Shown in pieces: positions 5,733-9,439 of a stretch of DNA of 9,439 bases. The number at the start of each line of letters is the position of its first letter. Positions within the stretch are counted from its first letter, which is position 1. Made by a program: the position numbers and the translations under genes. The notes beneath the pieces are model-generated. The model saw nothing but the letters and a program-made list of their open reading frames with translations. It was not told where the DNA came from and made no database searches. Origin of the DNA: an uncultured Collinsella sp. (GTDB lineage: Bacteria > Actinomycetota > Coriobacteriia > Coriobacteriales > Coriobacteriaceae); assembly GCA_934646865.1 (NCBI GenBank), contig CAKUEU010000071.1:1-9439 (forward strand). Direction: 5' to 3'.

Positions 5733-5858
5733 AGCAACCTTTTGCGCCCCCTGATAAACCGTTTACGCACCTGACCCGCAATGTCGCCGATATAAGGTAA
5801 TGTCGAATAATTACCCTCCATGGGCCCCTGTATCGTTGCGAATTGCGGGAAGGTTCCT
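5733..5858 (+). promoter_or_regulatory. Intergenic region with possible promoter and dyads for the surface-protein gene
   Basis: This 126-bp gap is more AT-rich than the flanking cluster. TATAAG (5791-5796) is the best -10 candidate, with only a poor -35 (CTGACC 5771-5776, spacing too short). AATAAT (5806-5811) is an alternative -10. Two dyads are present: TAAACCGTTTA (5755-5765) and GGTAAT (5796-5801) with ATTACC (5810-5815) separated by eight bases. The second overlaps the possible -10 region, where a repressor could act. The ribosome binding site GGGAAGG (5847-5853) is five bases before ATG 5859. Confidence 0.35.
5796..5815. promoter_or_regulatory. GGTAAT-N8-ATTACC inverted repeat (possible operator)
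   Basis: This perfect six-base dyad with an eight-base spacer overlaps the possible -10 elements in front of the surface-protein gene. The geometry is compatible with a dimeric DNA-binding protein, but I cannot name one. Confidence 0.4.
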
Positions 5859-8800
5859 ATGAACAGGATCACTGCTGCTCTCTATAGGTTTTTAGTCGTC
5901 TATCTTTCGGTCGCGATGGTCGTGACCTCGATACCGCTTGCGCCCCGCGCGGCTTATGCCGATGATGCCGGGGCGACTGCTGTCGAGAGCGAAGCCCAAG
6001 AGACCGACTCGGGTTCCGACGCTGATGTCGATGCGGTCGATGACACATCATCGGCCGATGAGGGCAGTTCATCCACAACTTCCGACCAAACGAATAATAC
6101 GCAGGACGACTCATCCAACGCGGCATCCGACACTCCTGGGACGAGTCTGACGCAGGATCTCGCAGGTGCTGCGACCAATTCCGATGCTGCAAAGAATTTG
6201 GCTGCTACGGCGGAGTCCCCGTCCGACGACAGCGAAGTCGACGCCCCCACATACGAGGACCCTACGGTCTATGAGTATGCAAAGCTTATGCCGAACGGCT
6301 ATGTGTACCCGTGCGATGCTAGCGGAAGCGTTACGGTAGAGATTGATGGAAACGATCCGCACGAGAACTCTGTCGACGGTAAATTGGTAACCAACCTGAT
6401 CGTTGATTACGGAGCGGATAGGGTCCCTGGATATATTTGTGAGTACTCCTCCAATCTGCGTTCGGTGCGTTTTGAGAACAGTTCTATTTCTTCAATTGGA
6501 CTACGCGCCTTTGCTGGGTGCACAAATCTTGCCGATATCAGCTTTTCCGGTATGACCATTGGGGGCATCGAAACAGAAGCGTTTTCTGGGTGCGGATCGC
6601 TTACGAGCCTGAACATTAACGACGTTGCCACCATCGGCTCGATGGGCGAAGCGGCGTTTGCCTGGAGCGGGCTGCGGTCTACGGGGCTCGACAAGGTCGT
6701 TGGCCTCAATTCGATTCCCGAGAACGCTTATAATGCCTGCAGTGCTCTGACCGATACCGGTCTGGGCGGGAACACATCCATCACATCTATCGGCGTTAAT
6801 GCGTTCAAAAATTGCTCTCGCCTTGCGACGACGGGACTCGAGTGCAATACGACAATCGAGACGCTCCGCGAAGGTTGCTTTTCTGGGACCAATATGAGCG
6901 GCGGGCTGACGCTGGCTCTTAATTCCAAGATCGAAGAGCTACCGAGCCGTGCGTTCTATGGCTCTAAGCTCGAAACCGTGTACCTTGGGTGCGACCATGC
7001 GGTGCTCATTAATTCCACCACGTTTCCCAAGCAATATATGACTGTCATGGTCCCTGCCAAGATGGTTTCGCAATACGAAAGCGGCCACCCTAAAGAGGTC
7101 TGGGAGAGTTGCAATGGCAGCCTGCCCGTCCCCGTGGGCAAGGTGCTCCAAAAGATTAAGGTCTCGCGTGATCCCGACAAGATGGCCTATCAGCAGGGAG
7201 AAAAGATCTCGCTCGAGGGCATGAGCGTCACGTTTCAATATCCTCATTCGACGATGGATGGCGACTACGAAGCCCTCATACAGGAAGAGCTCGGCGAGTA
7301 CCTCACGGCGACTCCCCGCGACGGCGACGTCTTCGATGGCTCGATGGACGGAGAGCCCATACAGCTGGTGTATGACGACGGCTACACACACCTTGTCACG
7401 TACAGCAAGGGCGACCTGCAGCAGGCGGCCTGCGAGTACGCCAAGTTCATGCCGAACTACTATCTGTATCCGTGCGACGCAAACGGAAATCTTACAGTAG
7501 AGATTGATGAAAACAACCCACGCGAGAACTCTGTCGACGGTCGAATGGTAACGAATTTGATTGTCGATTCCGGGGTGGATGAAGTCGACGCACAGCTCTG
7601 TGCCGACTCTACCAATTTGTGCTCAGTGCGCTTTGAGAATAGCTCCATTTCTAAAATTGGAATGCACGCCTTCTATAACTGCCCGAATCTCACCGATATC
7701 AGCCTTTCCGGTATGACCATCGGTCAAATCGGAAAAGAGGCGTTCTTTGGCTGCAAGTCGCTTACGAGCCTGAACATCAACGAGACCGCTACCATCGGAT
7801 CTATGGGCTATGCCGCGTTTGCCGAGAGCGGGTTAGAGTCCACGGGGCTCGACAAGGTTGTTGGCCTCGCGTCGATTCCCGACAGAGCCTACGACGGCTG
7901 CAAAGCTCTGAACGATACCGGCCTGGACAAGAACACCTCCATTACATCGATTGGCGTTTGCGCGTTCAGACACTGCTCGAACCTTGCCACCACAGGACTT
8001 GAGAGCAACACAACGGTCGAAACGCTTGGCCATACCTGCTTCTACGGCATCGACTTGAGTGGCGGACTGACGCTTCCCTATAACTCCAAGATCGAGGAGT
8101 TGCCGGAAAAGGCGTTTTACGACACCAATCTCGAGACCGTATTCCTTGGGTGCAACCACGTGGTGCTCATTGATACCGACACGTTTCCCAAGTACAACAT
8201 GACCGTAATGGTTCCCGCCAAGATGATTTCAAAGTACAGCAAAGGGGAGCCCAAGCAGGTCTGGGAGAGGTGCAATGGCTGCCTGCCTGTCCCCGTGGGC
8301 AAAGTGCTCAAGAACGTTGAAATCTCGTCCGATCCCACCAGCATGACCTATGAGCTGGGGGAGACCATTTCGCTCGAGGGCATGCATGTCGAGCTCGATT
8401 ACCCGCATTCGATATCGATTTGGAACTACGAAGCCCTCATAAAGGAGGAGCTGGGTGAGTACCTAACGGCAACCCCCCGTGACGGCGACGTCTTCGACGA
8501 GTCGATGGACGGGCAGCCCATCAAGCTCGTGTATGATGACGGCTATTTGCATTTCGAAACCCAAACCAAGGGCACCTTACAGCTCAAGAAGCCTGAGCCG
8601 ACGTCGTTCCAAATCTCCTATGCCCAAACGATCGATAAAGGCGAACGCAAGCTGATGGACGGCGTTGAGCTGCCCGATGTTTCCGACTCGATGACGATCG
8701 ATGCGGGCGCCGAGGTCACGCTCGATGCCGGTGCCTCGGGGATGCTCAACGACAACATAACGTTTAAGGGTTGGTATGACACCGAGTCCGGCGAGTACAT

Positions 8801-9439
8801 CTCCAAAGAGACGGTCTACACGTTTACGCCGGATAAGGACCTGTCCCTCGAGGCGCGCTTTAAGCTCAAGGACTATGCGGTGCATGTCAACGATGCGCAG
8901 GCGACCGATTCATCGCAGGATTTTGCGCACCTGAGCGTTATCGCTCAAAACTGCTATCGCAATGCCGGTGAGACGGTTAAGGTTTCTGCCGTCACGGACA
9001 ACGCGCTGTTCCTGGGCTGGTTCCTGGGCGAGGGCGATGATGCATACGCCGTGAGCGATCAGCTCGACTTTACCTATACGGTGGACGAGGCGGACGCGAT
9101 GGTGTCCGAGGACAAGACTGACGCGAGGATCGAAATTACGCCGCGCTACTGCGCCCCGCAGGCGAGCGTTGTCCTGAGCGTGGACGGAGTCGATGAAAAC
9201 GGCCAGCCGCTCGGACAGTTCCTCTCCACGGACCTGTATGGCATTGGGTCGCGCGTCACGGTCGTGGCGGTGCCAATGCCCGGCTATGTGTTTGACTACG
9301 CGACCGATGCCCTCGGCAACGTCGTCTTTACCGGCGACGACGGCCCGTCCTACACGTTTGTTCTCGAGGGGGATGTGCAGTACACCGCGCATTTCCGCGA
9401 GGCGACCGATCCTGCCGAGTCGCTTGCGGCGCTAAAGGC
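5859..9439 (+). CDS. Secreted BspA-like leucine-rich-repeat surface protein with tandem 387-aa units (3' end beyond window)
   Basis: The frame is open from ATG 5859 to the window end, 1193 codons, with GGGAAGG five bases upstream. Residues 1-34 are a signal peptide: basic MNRITAALYR, a hydrophobic core LVVYLSVAMVV and likely cleavage after AYA34. Residues 35-138 are an acidic Ser/Thr/Asp/Ala-rich linker. Units at 139-525 and 526-912 each hold a short head domain, a leucine-rich LRR_5/BspA block (about 200-400 in unit 1; motifs such as AFxGCxxL, ITSIG, AFKNCSRL) and a bacterial Ig-like domain (about 428-525; LEGMSV, ATPRDGD, LVYDDGY). After 913 come InlB/Listeria-Bacteroides-type repeats (ITFKGWYDTESGEY near 968; LFLGWFLGEG near 1052; a third ending YTAHF). 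Such proteins are exported adhesins or host-interaction factors. The anchor (LPXTG or other) lies beyond the window. The partner is unknown. Base composition is less GC-rich than the selenium cluster. Confidence 0.88.
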   Translation, partial: MNRITAALYRFLVVYLSVAMVVTSIPLAPRAAYADDAGATAVESEAQETDSGSDADVDAVDDTSSADEGSSSTTSDQTNNTQDDSSNAASDTPGTSLTQDLAGAATNSDAAKNLAATAESPSDDSEVDAPTYEDPTVYEYAKLMPNGYVYPCDASGSVTVEIDGNDPHENSVDGKLVTNLIVDYGADRVPGYICEYSSNLRSVRFENSSISSIGLRAFAGCTNLADISFSGMTIGGIETEAFSGCGSLTSLNINDVATIGSMGEAAFAWSGLRSTGLDKVVGLNSIPENAYNACSALTDTGLGGNTSITSIGVNAFKNCSRLATTGLECNTTIETLREGCFSGTNMSGGLTLALNSKIEELPSRAFYGSKLETVYLGCDHAVLINSTTFPKQYMTVMVPAKMVSQYESGHPKEVWESCNGSLPVPVGKVLQKIKVSRDPDKMAYQQGEKISLEGMSVTFQYPHSTMDGDYEALIQEELGEYLTATPRDGDVFDGSMDGEPIQLVYDDGYTHLVTYSKGDLQQAACEYAKFMPNYYLYPCDANGNLTVEIDENNPRENSVDGRMVTNLIVDSGVDEVDAQLCADSTNLCSVRFENSSISKIGMHAFYNCPNLTDISLSGMTIGQIGKEAFFGCKSLTSLNINETATIGSMGYAAFAESGLESTGLDKVVGLASIPDRAYDGCKALNDTGLDKNTSITSIGVCAFRHCSNLATTGLESNTTVETLGHTCFYGIDLSGGLTLPYNSKIEELPEKAFYDTNLETVFLGCNHVVLIDTDTFPKYNMTVMVPAKMISKYSKGEPKQVWERCNGCLPVPVGKVLKNVEISSDPTSMTYELGETISLEGMHVELDYPHSISIWNYEALIKEELGEYLTATPRDGDVFDESMDGQPIKLVYDDGYLHFETQTKGTLQLKKPEPTSFQISYAQTIDKGERKLMDGVELPDVSDSMTIDAGAEVTLDAGASGMLNDNITFKGWYDTESGEYISKETVYTFTPDKDLSLEARFKLKDYAVHVNDAQATDSSQDFAHLSVIAQNCYRNAGETVKVSAVTDNALFLGWFLGEGDDAYAVSDQLDFTYTVDEADAMVSEDKTDARIEITPRYCAPQASVVLSVDGVDENGQPLGQFLSTDLYGIGSRVTVVAVPMPGYVFDYATDALGNVVFTGDDGPSYTFVLEGDVQYTAHFREATDPAESLAALK
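6273..7433 (+). repeat. Tandem unit 1 (1161 bp, 387 codons) of the surface protein
   Basis: It begins EYAKLMPNGYVYPCDA and ends TYSKGDLQQAAC. It aligns with unit 2 over its whole length with no net insertion or deletion, for example the KG before the last residues at 7407 versus 8568 (offset 1161). Conserved blocks include ENSVDG, SVRFENSSIS, STGLDKVVGL, NSKIEELP and ELGEYLTATPRDGDVFD. Confidence 0.9.
7434..8594 (+). repeat. Tandem unit 2 (1161 bp, 387 codons) of the surface protein
   Basis: It begins EYAKFMPNYYLYPCDA and ends TQTKGTLQLKKP. By eye about two thirds of the residues are identical to unit 1. Some DNA stretches are identical (for example the 18 bases encoding ENSVDG and the 15 bases encoding YEALI) next to clearly diverged ones, for example DYGADRVPGYIC against DSGVDEVDAQLC. 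This is an old internal duplication with local homogenisation or selection. Confidence 0.9.

Noticed and set aside
5733..5760. Terminator after the desulfurase gene
   Set aside because: Only a four-base GCAA/TTGC stem is visible with no proper U-run. I do not report a terminator.
6273..8594. Gene duplication producing two separate genes, or a composite element
   Set aside because: The frame is continuous through both units without stop or start signals, and no inverted ends or transposase are present, so it is an internal protein duplication.

Overview
The window looks like the chromosome of a GC-rich, strictly anaerobic Gram-positive bacterium. I would guess a gut Coriobacteriia member of the Collinsella type. 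The basis is the strong third-position G/C codon use, the clostridial-style AGGAGG ribosome binding sites, an oxygen-sensitive ATP-driven iron-sulfur reductase system, and a large BspA-like surface protein. The taxonomic guess is inference. Every gene is on the + strand.

Positions 1-5732 hold what looks like one long co-directional gene cluster. First comes the 3' end of one 2-hydroxyacyl-CoA dehydratase / double-cubane-cluster reductase (YjiM-type) gene. A complete paralogue follows, then one ATP-dependent activase (HgdC/YjiL-type). Next is a selenium group: selenophosphate synthetase SelD, the two-domain sulfurtransferase-like YedF, a small DUF3343 (putative Se/S carrier) protein, and a class-V aminotransferase / cysteine desulfurase (EF2568-type) that overlaps the DUF3343 stop codon. 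The selD gene reads through an in-frame TGA at codon 17. This is exactly the catalytic Cys17 position of E. coli SelD, and a SECIS-like hairpin follows it, so SelD itself is a selenoprotein. An annotation that treats TGA as stop would miss its first 20 residues.

The working picture is that the desulfurase/deselenase, DUF3343 and YedF mobilise or carry selenium (or persulfide sulfur) and SelD converts selenide plus ATP to selenophosphate. The adjacent ATP-gated low-potential reductase pair may supply strongly reducing electrons to this pathway or to a small inorganic substrate. The link between reductase and selenium genes is suggested by gene order only and is the main candidate for an undescribed system here.

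The gaps in the cluster contain structured DNA. Between the two reductase genes (304-539) there is a degenerate ~84-bp tandem direct repeat whose second copy forms an 88-nt imperfect hairpin. Between reductase and activase there is a 31-bp near-perfect palindrome. The selD ribosome binding site lies in the loop of a small ATCGAT hairpin. A short hairpin lies between selD and yedF.

From 5859 to the window end runs one open reading frame with no stop (1193 codons visible). It encodes a secreted surface protein: signal peptide, acidic Ser/Thr/Asp-rich linker, two 387-residue units in tandem (each a cysteine-punctuated BspA-like leucine-rich block followed by a bacterial Ig-like domain), then InlB/Listeria-Bacteroides-type repeats. 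The 126-bp gap in front of it carries a possible promoter and a GGTAAT-N8-ATTACC dyad. I saw no tRNA, rRNA, CRISPR, transposase or phage gene.
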